A stretch of 5,131 bases of DNA. It comes from Deltaproteobacteria bacterium. GTDB taxonomy: Bacteria > Desulfobacterota > Binatia > DP-6. Made by a program: the position numbers and the translations under genes. The DNA lies in the NCBI GenBank assembly GCA_005879245.1, contig VBLA01000302.1, positions 1-5,131 of the forward strand, in the 5' to 3' direction. Position 1 is the first letter of the stretch. The number at the start of each line of letters is the position of its first letter. Positions 1 through 5,131 of this stretch are shown piece after piece. The notes below the pieces were generated by a model that worked only from the letters and a program-made list of their open reading frames with translations, had not been told where the DNA came from and did not search any database.

Positions 1-24
1 GTCGAGATTCTCCTTGATTGCCAT
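1..24 (-). CDS. Start of a gene leaving the window; possibly a YggS-family PLP-binding protein
   Basis: Reading the minus strand from an ATG at 24-22 gives MAIKENLD before the window ends. It is the first ATG in this frame after the stop of the lipoprotein gene at 79-81. A GGAG lies 11 bases upstream of the ATG, which is rather far for a ribosome binding site. Many YggS/PROSC-family proteins (PLP-binding, vitamin B6 homeostasis) begin with a similar 'M-x-I-x-E-N-L' stretch, so that is my best guess. Eight residues cannot prove it. The gene lies on the same strand as the DUF192 lipoprotein, 54 bases downstream of it, so the two could share a transcript. Confidence 0.3.
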
Positions 25-78
25 GGACTTGCGTTCTCCGGCGGGGAGCGCGTTCCTTAGTATGCACGTACCCGAAAT

Positions 79-525
79 TCAAGGCACGGCGCCGACGCCG
101 ATGAGCTCCACCCGGTCGCCGGGCACGATGCCGCGGCGCTGCGCGAAGCCCCCCGGGACTTCGAGCACGTACCGCGAAGGCTGTGCGACCGCGATGGACA
201 CCGTCGAGAGCGGCGTGGCGTTCGCGTGAATGCCGGCGACCCGGCCGTCGGCGGCGATGAAGAGCATGTCGAGGGGGATGAGCGTGTTCTTCATCCAGAA
301 CGCGTGGTTGGCGTCGGCCGGGAAGACGAAGAGCATGCCGTGGTCGTCGGCGAGCGAGGTGCGATACATGAGCCCGCGCTGCTGCGCCTCCGGCGTCGCC
401 GCGACCTCGAGCGTCACCTCGACCTCCCCGCCGCTCGCGTGGATCCGGGCGACCGGGGCGCCGCGGCCGCAGGCGGCGAGGAGCGCGAGGGCCACGGCCA
501 CGTGGCAGAGAGGACGCGGTTGCAT
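79..525 (-). CDS. DUF192-family lipoprotein
   Basis: This gene encodes a 148-residue protein. Residues 1-19 look like a lipoprotein signal peptide: a short basic start, a hydrophobic stretch (about 8-17), then the lipobox L16-A17-A18-C19. The mature protein is therefore probably lipid-anchored at Cys19 and faces the periplasm. Residues 34-142 match the DUF192 family: RGLMYR at 50-55, GMLFVF at 63-68, the hallmark FWMKNTLIPLD at 76-86, a following DG, and a C-terminal EVPGG at 122-126. DUF192 proteins are small, mostly beta-stranded and of unknown function, and the length is normal. The frame stays open upstream to 705, but the ATG at 525 places the signal peptide exactly at the N-terminus and avoids overlap with the divergent Fe-S gene. 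No strong ribosome binding site precedes it. Family assignment is firm; the biological role is unknown. Confidence 0.92.
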   Translation of the reverse strand: MQPRPLCHVAVALALLAACGRGAPVARIHASGGEVEVTLEVAATPEAQQRGLMYRTSLADDHGMLFVFPADANHAFWMKNTLIPLDMLFIAADGRVAGIHANATPLSTVSIAVAQPSRYVLEVPGGFAQRRGIVPGDRVELIGVGAVP

Positions 526-556
526 GGTCGCGGAGCGTGGACTAAGCGGAACCCCT
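526..556. promoter_or_regulatory. Very short divergent intergenic region between the lipoprotein and the Fe-S oxidoreductase
   Basis: Only 31 bases separate the two divergent start codons. I see no convincing -35/-10 pair inside it, and a full promoter for each direction would not fit. The promoter for each gene must therefore lie at least partly within the coding sequence of the other, or the transcripts have very short leaders. AGCGGA at 545-550, six bases before the ATG at 557, is a weak candidate ribosome binding site for the Fe-S gene. Confidence 0.4.
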
Positions 557-2635
557 ATGGTGACCGCGATCGCCTTCAGCCTCTGCCTCCTCGCGGCGCT
601 CGGGCTCTTTTTCCGACAGCTTTGGGGCCGGTTCAACCTGCTGCGCGCCGCGGCCCCGGCAGCGTTGTTCGACCGGATTCCTGAACGCCTCAAGGCGGTC
701 GTCATCTACGCGTTCGGCCAGGAGAAGTTCGTTCGTCCCGCGGTGGCGAGCGTGAAGGAGACGAGTGCCGGCTGGATGCACTTCTTCATCTTCTGGGGCT
801 TCGTCATCCTCGGTCTCCAGATCACCACGATGTTCGGTCGTGCGTACAGCGACCACTTCTACCTCCCGGGCCTGAGCCCCCACCTCCTGGGCGGTCCGTA
901 CATGCTCCTCCGCGACCTCATGGAGGTCACCGTGCTCGTCTCGATCGGCGTGGCCTTCGTCCGCTGGCTCGGGACACGACCGCCGCGCTTGTTCGGCTTC
1001 TCCCCGGCCGAAAACCGACTGCGCGGCCACTCCCACTGGGAAGCGTACCTCATCCTGGGCTTGATCGGGACCATCATGACGACCGGGCTCCTCTACGACG
1101 GTGGGCGGATCGTGGTACACGCCGGAGATCCCGGGGTCATGGGCGAGGCCGCGTGGGAGCCATTCTCACGGCTGGCCGGGCGGCTCCTCGCCCCGGCCGG
1201 CCCGGGCGTGGCCGCCGGGGTGAGCAACGTCGCCTGGTGGGTCCACAACCTCGTCGTCCTCGCGTTCCTGAACCTCCTGCCGCTTTCCAAGCACTTCCAC
1301 ATCATCACGTCGGTGCCGAACGTCTTCTTCAAGAAGCTCGAGCCGACCGGCGCCCTCGCCAAGCAGGATCTCGAGAACGCCACCCGGTTCGGCAGCTCGC
1401 ACATCGACCACTTCACCTGGAAGCAGGTGCTCGACATGTTCACCTGCACCGAATGCGGGCGCTGCTCCTCGCAGTGCCCCGCGACGGCGACCGGCAAGCC
1501 CCTGGCGCCGCGCCAGCTCCTCCTCGACCTCCGTGACTACCTCTACCAGCACCAGGACGAGGTCATTGCCAAGCGCGTCGCCCGCCCGACCAACGGCGAC
1601 GGCGCGGAGCCCGCGGTGGTGGGGGAGAACGTCGTCGGACCGGTCATCACGGACGAGGTGCTGTGGGCCTGCAACGTGTGCCGGGCGTGCGAGGAGTCGT
1701 GCCCGGTCATGATCGAGTACGTCGACAAGATCGTCGACATGCGCCGCCACCTGGTGCAGGAGGAAGCCCGCTTCCCCGCGGAGCTCACGCGGACGTTCAA
1801 GGGCATGGAGACACAGTCGAACCCGTGGGGCATCGGTGCCGAGAAGCGTTTCGCTTGGGCCGAGGGGCTCGACATCCCGACGCTCGCCGACAAGCCCGAC
1901 GCCGAGTACCTCTACTACGTCGGCTGCGCCGGCTCCTTCGACGACCGGAACAAGAAGACGACGCAGGCCTTTGCCCGGCTCCTGAAGAAGGCGGGCGTCG
2001 ACTTCGCCTGCCTCGGCACCGAGGAGCTCTGCAACGGCGAGACGGCCCGCCGTCTCGGCAACGAGTATCTCTACCAGTCCATGGCGCAGGGCCTGGTGGA
2101 GACGCTGAACGGCTACAAGGTCCGGAAGATCATCACCAACTGCCCCCACTGCTTCAACACCATCCGGAACGAATTCCCGCAGTTCGACGGCCGTTACGAG
2201 GTGGTCCACGCGGCCGAGCTCGTCCAGCGGCTGCTCGCGGCGGGCCGGCTCCGGGTCCCGGCGGGGTTCGGCAAGCGGACCGTGTACCACGACTCCTGCT
2301 ACTACGGGCGCTTCAACGAGATCTACGACGAGCCGCGGGAGGTGCTGGGCAAGTCGGGAGCGCAGCTCGCCGAGATGCAGCGCCACAAGCACTTCGGCAT
2401 GTGCTGCGGCGCGGGCGGCGGGCGCATGTGGATCGAGGAGGATCCGGACAAGCGGGTCAACCTCCTCCGCACCGACCAGGCGCTCGCGACCAACCCGGAG
2501 GTGATCGCCGTCTCGTGTCCCTTCTGCATGACGATGCTCTCGGACGGCATCAAGGCGAAGGACATCGAGGACAAGGTCCAGACGCTCGACGTGATGGAGA
2601 TCGTCGACAAGGTGCCGTGCGGGCCGGCCACCTGA
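557..2635 (+). CDS. Membrane-bound HdrD-like Fe-S oxidoreductase, likely EtfAB:(mena)quinone oxidoreductase (EMO-like)
   Basis: The protein has 692 residues. The N-terminal part (about 1-250) resembles the NarI/nitrate-reductase gamma heme b domain, with hydrophobic segments near 3-19, 75-93, 121-137, 163-180 and 226-244. Candidate heme-ligand histidines are H75, H158/H160, H230 and H246/H248. Two 4Fe-4S motifs follow: C297/C300/C303/C307 and C372/C375/C378/C382, each ending in Cys-Pro. Two CCG (HdrB/D, GlpC-like) domains complete it: C457, C492-N-G, C529-x2-C532; then C581, C616-C617-G, C654-x2-C657. This architecture is known for proteins that take electrons from EtfAB and reduce membrane quinone during acyl-CoA oxidation. 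The etfA gene at the right edge supports that role, though the electron partner is inferred. In the first CCG domain the second cysteine is Asn493. The frame is open back to 230, but that extension is antisense to the lipoprotein; ATG 557 starts directly at the first membrane segment. GTG 560 is an alternative start. An Fe-S dehydrogenase with another donor is possible. Confidence 0.88.
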   Translation: MVTAIAFSLCLLAALGLFFRQLWGRFNLLRAAAPAALFDRIPERLKAVVIYAFGQEKFVRPAVASVKETSAGWMHFFIFWGFVILGLQITTMFGRAYSDHFYLPGLSPHLLGGPYMLLRDLMEVTVLVSIGVAFVRWLGTRPPRLFGFSPAENRLRGHSHWEAYLILGLIGTIMTTGLLYDGGRIVVHAGDPGVMGEAAWEPFSRLAGRLLAPAGPGVAAGVSNVAWWVHNLVVLAFLNLLPLSKHFHIITSVPNVFFKKLEPTGALAKQDLENATRFGSSHIDHFTWKQVLDMFTCTECGRCSSQCPATATGKPLAPRQLLLDLRDYLYQHQDEVIAKRVARPTNGDGAEPAVVGENVVGPVITDEVLWACNVCRACEESCPVMIEYVDKIVDMRRHLVQEEARFPAELTRTFKGMETQSNPWGIGAEKRFAWAEGLDIPTLADKPDAEYLYYVGCAGSFDDRNKKTTQAFARLLKKAGVDFACLGTEELCNGETARRLGNEYLYQSMAQGLVETLNGYKVRKIITNCPHCFNTIRNEFPQFDGRYEVVHAAELVQRLLAAGRLRVPAGFGKRTVYHDSCYYGRFNEIYDEPREVLGKSGAQLAEMQRHKHFGMCCGAGGGRMWIEEDPDKRVNLLRTDQALATNPEVIAVSCPFCMTMLSDGIKAKDIEDKVQTLDVMEIVDKVPCGPAT

Positions 2636-3084
2636 TCATCGCCGAGCGCGAGGCGAACCACGCGCGGCTGCTGGCGGAGCGCATCCGGGCGCTCGGGGGT
2701 GAGCCGGGTGCGGCGTGCGTCGACGACGTGCTCGCGGCCGAGCTCGCCGAGCTGCGCGACGTGCGCGGCCTGGTCGCCCAGCTCGATGCGCTGAAGGCCT
2801 GCTCGGCGCGGGACGCCGGGCGGCTGGAGCCCTGCCAGCAGACGCTCCGACGCGGCTTCGAGGCGGCGCGGGAGCGGGATCCGGAGACCCACCGGCTCTG
2901 GGCGGAGCTGTACAGCGAGGAGAAGGTGAGCGGCAGCTGGTACCGTGCCGCGTACGGCGCGCTCGCCCAGGGGAAGCCTTGGCCGGCGGCGCCCGTGCTG
3001 GCGCCCGACCAGGTCGTCCGGCGGGCCGCGCGCGTCACCTTCACGGCCGGCGAGCCCGTCGCCTGCGCGGCGACCGGGGACTGA
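2617..3084 (+). CDS. Small helical protein of unknown function, possibly ferritin-like
   Basis: I do not recognise this 155-residue protein. It is mostly alpha-helical by composition, soluble, and has no signal peptide. Residues 7-30 read as an E-x-x-H helix (E12, H15) ending in LGGEP at 26-30, similar to the second helix of ferritin-like four-helix proteins. The usual first helix is missing and no clear second E-x-x-H pair is visible. A second helical block around 90-117 carries W95, Y99, E101-E102, W108, Y109 and Y113. Cysteines are at 34, 62, 73 and 150. The start is uncertain: GTG 2617 (weak AAGG four bases upstream) overlaps the Fe-S gene by 19 bases. A CTG at 2632 would give a 4-base CTGA overlap. 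No ATG, GTG or TTG lies in the preceding 90 bases of this frame. The overlap suggests translational coupling to the oxidoreductase. Its end overlaps the converging tetR gene by 44 bases. Confidence 0.6.
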   Translation: MRAGHLIIAEREANHARLLAERIRALGGEPGAACVDDVLAAELAELRDVRGLVAQLDALKACSARDAGRLEPCQQTLRRGFEAARERDPETHRLWAELYSEEKVSGSWYRAAYGALAQGKPWPAAPVLAPDQVVRRAARVTFTAGEPVACAATGD

Positions 3085-3718
3085 GCGTCGGCGCCACCGC
3101 CCGTCCAGGCCGCGCAGATCGCTTCCCGGCGAGCCCCTCGAGGAGCACCTGCGTCGCCTTCTTCGCCAGCTCGGCGGGAAGCCACGTCTGGCGCACGATG
3201 GGCGGGATCTGCTCGTCGACCAGCAGCGTCGAGAGACCGTGCACCAGCGACCAGAGCACGAAGGCGAACGCCGCCGGGTCACCGGCCCGGATCCGCCCGG
3301 CGCGCTGGCACGCGGTGACCGTGGTGGTGAGGAGGCCCCAGGCTGCCAGGGCCGCCTCGCGCAGCGCCGGATGGTCCCGGCCGCGCACGGCGGGCCCGCT
3401 CATCAGGCGATAGTGCGCGCCGTGGCGATCGGCGAAATGCACGAGCGCGATCGCCATCGCCTCGAGCGCGCCCACGGGATCCGCCCCGTGCCCGCGAGCC
3501 GCTCGCGCCATGGCCGCGCCGAGACGCCGGAATCCCTGTTCGGCGACGGCGGCCAGCAGGGCCCCCTTGTCCGGGAAGTGCCGGTACGGTGCGGTCTGGG
3601 ACACCCCGGCGCGGCGGGCCGCCCCCCGGAGCGTCACGCCCAGCGGGCCCCCGTCCTCGAGGAGCGCGGTGGCCGCCTCGACCAGGGCCGCGCGCAGGTT
3701 GCCGTGATGGTACGCCAC
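3041..3718 (-). CDS. TetR/AcrR-family transcriptional regulator with WHG-type C-terminal domain
   Basis: This 225-residue protein begins, after the start residue, with AYHHGNLRAAL, a typical N-terminus of one TetR subgroup. Residues 8-55 form the DNA-binding helix-turn-helix: LRGAARRAGVS at 30-40, then the recognition helix and the PYRHFPDK signature at 44-51. The remainder is the helical ligand-binding and dimerisation domain, with W156-S-L-V-H160-G161 matching the WHG motif of the TetR_C WHG family. GTG at 3718 was chosen because it starts exactly at the conserved family N-terminus; the frame is open much further upstream, but that stretch is antisense to nnrU. The last ~28 residues (198-225) are rich in Arg and Pro and look like a poorly conserved tail overlapping the neighbouring gene. 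TetR proteins commonly repress themselves and a divergent neighbour, here nnrU. The ligand is unknown. Confidence 0.9.
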   Translation of the reverse strand: MAYHHGNLRAALVEAATALLEDGGPLGVTLRGAARRAGVSQTAPYRHFPDKGALLAAVAEQGFRRLGAAMARAARGHGADPVGALEAMAIALVHFADRHGAHYRLMSGPAVRGRDHPALREAALAAWGLLTTTVTACQRAGRIRAGDPAAFAFVLWSLVHGLSTLLVDEQIPPIVRQTWLPAELAKKATQVLLEGLAGKRSARPGRAVAPTLSPRSPRRRRARRP

Positions 3719-3739
3719 CCGAGCTTCGTGCCAGGATAT

Positions 3740-3754
3740 GTTGACACAGTCAAC
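3740..3754. promoter_or_regulatory. Candidate TetR operator: perfect inverted repeat
   Basis: GTTGACACAGTCAAC consists of two perfect 6-base arms (GTTGAC and GTCAAC) around a 3-base centre. It lies 21 bases upstream of the tetR start and 54 bases upstream of the nnrU start. A spaced palindrome of about this size in a divergent tetR intergenic region is the usual form of a TetR operator. The TTGAC core resembles a -35 element on either strand, so bound repressor could block transcription both ways. No good -10 box stands at the expected distance. Binding is inferred. Confidence 0.6.
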
Positions 3755-3775
3755 TTCTGGAGGCAGGCTCGTTGT

Positions 3776-3789
3776 CGTCAGCACTGACG
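3776..3789. repeat. Second inverted repeat upstream of nnrU
   Basis: CGTCAGCACTGACG has perfect 6-base arms (CGTCAG and CTGACG) around a CA centre. It sits 19 bases before the nnrU ATG, just upstream of its ribosome binding site, and would lie in or close to the nnrU transcript leader. It could be a second regulator site or a small leader hairpin. Its arms share the GTCA core with the repeat at 3740-3754 but are not identical to it. Confidence 0.45.
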
Positions 3790-3797
3790 CTGGCATG

Positions 3798-3804
3798 AGG
3801 AGGG
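3798..3804 (+). promoter_or_regulatory. Ribosome binding site of nnrU
   Basis: AGGAGGG lies four bases before the ATG at 3809. It is the strongest Shine-Dalgarno sequence in the window and fixes the nnrU start. The neighbouring genes have weak or no visible sites, so nnrU may be translated efficiently once transcribed. Confidence 0.75.
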
Positions 3805-3808
3805 TTCG

Positions 3809-4474
3809 ATGGCACCCACGCTCACGCTCGTGCTGCTCTGGCTCGGGTTCGCCGGCTCGCATCTCGTCCTCTCCAGCCTGCCCGTCCGCCAGGCGATGGT
3901 CGCACGCATCGGCGAGGGGCCGTTCCGGGGCCTCTACTCGCTGGTCGCCTTCGCCTTCTTCATCCCGTTGGTGAGGACGTACTTCGGCCACAAGCACGCT
4001 GGCCCCGCGCTCTGGATGCTGACCCCTGGCCCGGCGCTCCGCTGGGCGATGTACGTCGGCATGGGGGTCGCCTTCGTGCTCGTGGTGGCGTCGTTCGTGC
4101 GACCCAGCCCGGCCGGGGTCGTTCCCGGCAATCCCACCCCTGGTGGAGTGTACCGGATCACGCGGCACCCCCTGATGATGGGCCTGATGCTCTTCGGACT
4201 CCTCCATCTGCTGCCCAACGGCCATGCGGCGGACATCGCCTTCTTCGGGGGGTTCGTCCTCTTTCCGCTGGTCGGCGCGGCGCACCAGGACCACCGGAAG
4301 CTCGTGACGGACGCGGGAAGGTTCCGTCAATTCTACGAGGCGACGTCGTTCCTCCCGTTCACGGGGCGCTCCTCGCTGCAGGGCATCCGCGAGCTGCTCC
4401 CCACCGTCGCCGGCCTCGGGATCGCGGTCGCGTTGGTCGTGCGCCACTTTCACGCCGCTTTGTTCGGCGGGTGA
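3809..4474 (+). CDS. nnrU: NnrU-family integral membrane protein
   Basis: This 221-residue protein has about six hydrophobic segments (near 3-22, 42-56, 77-97, 122-136, 141-157 and 199-214), so it is an inner-membrane protein. Features that fit NnrU are G-S-H18-L near the start, the RGLYSLVAF stretch at 40-48, the Y-R-I-T-R-H120-P motif, and a later A-H159-Q-D-H162 segment. NnrU was named from nitrite/nitric oxide reductase gene clusters and is related to plant zeta-carotene isomerase (Z-ISO), a heme-binding membrane enzyme. Its exact activity in most bacteria is unknown. No denitrification or carotenoid genes are visible here, so neither role can be assigned. It diverges from a TetR gene across a spacer with two palindromes, which suggests repressor-controlled expression. 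The length is normal for the family, and the ATG has a strong ribosome binding site. Its end lies only six bases from the end of the converging glycosylase remnant. Confidence 0.88.
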   Translation: MAPTLTLVLLWLGFAGSHLVLSSLPVRQAMVARIGEGPFRGLYSLVAFAFFIPLVRTYFGHKHAGPALWMLTPGPALRWAMYVGMGVAFVLVVASFVRPSPAGVVPGNPTPGGVYRITRHPLMMGLMLFGLLHLLPNGHAADIAFFGGFVLFPLVGAAHQDHRKLVTDAGRFRQFYEATSFLPFTGRSSLQGIRELLPTVAGLGIAVALVVRHFHAALFGG

Positions 4475-4480
4475 TGCCCG

Positions 4481-4983
4481 CTATGGGCGCCGCCGTCCCG
4501 AGACCGCGCGGCTCGTGCGCACGACGAACCGCCACGGCCGGGCCGCGTCCGGTCCGGCGTAGTCGACCCCGATGCGCGGCGTGCGGAGGACCCGGCGGGA
4601 AGGGACGGCGGGCGCGTCGAGGATGCGAAGTCGCCCCCGCACCAGGTCTGCCCCGTTGTCCGCCCGCGTGATGCCCGCAGCAGCACCGCCTCGGGCACGC
4701 TCGCCGGCCGGGTCACGATGTTCACGCAGTGATGCATCCCGTAGATGAAATACACGTAGGCGCGCCCGGGTGGACCGTACATGACCTCGTTCCGCGCCGA
4801 GCGGTGGCCGCCGTAGCTGTGCGCGGCGCGGTCGGTGGGGCCGCGGTACGCCTCCACCTCGACGATCCGGCCCGCGGTGCGACCCTCGGGCGTGTCGTGA
4901 GCCAGGACCTTCCCGAGCAGGGCCCGGGCGACACGGAGGGTGGGGGCGCCGTAAAACTGCCGCGGCAGGGGCCGCCCGCTCAC
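4481..4983 (-). pseudogene. mpg: 3-methyladenine DNA glycosylase (AAG/MPG family) broken by an internal frameshifting deletion
   Basis: The intact enzyme removes alkylated bases from DNA in base excision repair. Residues 1-104 read well: the E44-A-Y46 that aligns with human AAG Glu125/Tyr127, H55 (His136), Y78 and Y81 (Tyr159/Tyr162), N88 (Asn169) and VLLRA at 100-104. After Ala104 (about 4672) the frame yields non-family, Ser/Arg/Pro-rich sequence running to 4450, into the nnrU 3' end. The correct C-terminus resumes in another frame from about 4672: [13 protein letters not shown], then PRIGVDYAG and PWRFVVRTS, ending at TAG 4483-4481. The usual segment between LLRALEP and the LGI motif, including SGPGKL, about 30-35 residues, is absent. 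The 503-base span leaves a remainder of two, so the loss is 3k+1 bases, probably near 100. The GTG start at 4983 overlaps the etfA stop (GTGA). It is probably inactive; an assembly error is the alternative. Confidence 0.8.
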
Positions 4984-5131
4984 GCGCCCTTCAGCTTCTT
5001 CACTTCCTCGGTCAGCTCGGGCACGGCCTTGAACAGATCCGCCACCAGGCCGTAGTCGGCGATCTGGAAGATCGGCGCCTCCTCGTCCTTGTTGATGGCG
5101 ACGATCACCTTCGAGTCCTTCATGCCGGCAA
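4980..5131 (-). CDS. etfA: Electron transfer flavoprotein alpha subunit, C-terminal end (partial)
   Basis: The last 49 residues of the protein are present; the rest lies beyond the right edge. They read [20 protein letters not shown], then [12 protein letters not shown], then a charged tail ending KLKGA and a TGA at 4982-4980. This is the standard C-terminus of EtfA/FixB, part of the FAD-binding domain II. EtfA with EtfB forms a soluble heterodimer that carries electrons from acyl-CoA and other dehydrogenases to a membrane quinone reductase. The membrane Fe-S protein at 557-2635 is a plausible acceptor. The stop overlaps by four bases the start of the glycosylase remnant, so the two were probably translated together. 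I expect etfB to lie further upstream, outside the window. Confidence 0.93.
   Translation of the reverse strand, partial: AGMKDSKVIVAINKDEEAPIFQIADYGLVADLFKAVPELTEEVKKLKGA

Noticed and set aside
230..556. Upstream extension of the Fe-S oxidoreductase frame
   Set aside because: It is antisense to the well-supported DUF192 lipoprotein and its translation has no domain character. ATG 557 directly precedes the first membrane helix.
526..705. Upstream extension of the lipoprotein frame
   Set aside because: It overlaps the oxidoreductase gene and would bury the lipobox signal peptide inside the protein.
1166..2392. Long open frame of 408 codons on the minus strand
   Set aside because: It lies wholly within the Fe-S gene; the translation is low-complexity Leu/Arg/Val/Glu-rich, typical of the antisense of GC-rich genes.
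3741..3769. Sigma-70 promoter starting with a perfect TTGACA
   Set aside because: No acceptable -10 box lies about 17 bases downstream (CAGGCT at 3764-3769). The match may simply reflect the palindrome arm.
3719..4453. Open frame upstream of the tetR start on the minus strand
   Set aside because: It is antisense to nnrU and rich in His, Glu and Arg with no domain. The conserved TetR N-terminus begins at GTG 3718.
4453..4469. Possible terminator hairpin (CGCCG, 7-base loop, CGGCG)
   Set aside because: The stem has only five pairs, there is no T tract after it, and it lies inside the nnrU coding end.
4729..5055. Plus-strand open frame across the glycosylase and etfA
   Set aside because: It is antisense to two clearly recognised coding regions and resembles no protein I know.

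Overview
This is a GC-rich, gene-dense piece of a bacterial chromosome. The lipoprotein signal, the membrane iron-sulfur oxidoreductase and the ETF gene point to a respiring or fatty-acid-oxidising Gram-negative bacterium, perhaps from one of the former deltaproteobacterial or related environmental lineages (Desulfobacterota, Binatota, Methylomirabilota). That placement is inferred from base composition and gene content only. I see no mobile element, CRISPR array, tRNA or rRNA.

Layout, left to right. Bases 1-24 (minus) hold the first eight codons of a gene that leaves the window, possibly a YggS-type PLP-binding protein. Bases 79-525 (minus) encode a DUF192 lipoprotein. Only 31 bases separate it from a divergent plus-strand gene at 557-2635, a large membrane-anchored Fe-S oxidoreductase: a NarI-like heme b domain, two 4Fe-4S clusters and two HdrD/CCG domains. 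It resembles the EtfAB:(methyl)menaquinone oxidoreductases. A short helical protein of unknown function (2617-3084) overlaps its end. A TetR-family repressor (3041-3718, minus) and an NnrU-family membrane protein (3809-4474, plus) then diverge from a 90-base spacer that contains two perfect inverted repeats. The right end holds a broken 3-methyladenine DNA glycosylase gene (4481-4983, minus), which overlaps by four bases the end of etfA (4980 to the window edge, minus).

How the genes may work together. EtfAB collects electrons from acyl-CoA and related dehydrogenases, and the membrane Fe-S protein would pass them to the quinone pool. Finding etfA and this protein about 2.3 kb apart and facing each other supports that pairing. 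The tetR-nnrU pair between them looks like an independent, self-regulated unit. The glycosylase gene has lost about 100 bases from its middle and is out of frame, so it is probably non-functional unless this is an assembly error.

Nothing here is clearly a new system. The points most worth a second look are the glycosylase deletion, the twin palindromes between tetR and nnrU, the unknown helical protein overlapping the Fe-S gene, and the Fe-S protein/ETF pairing.
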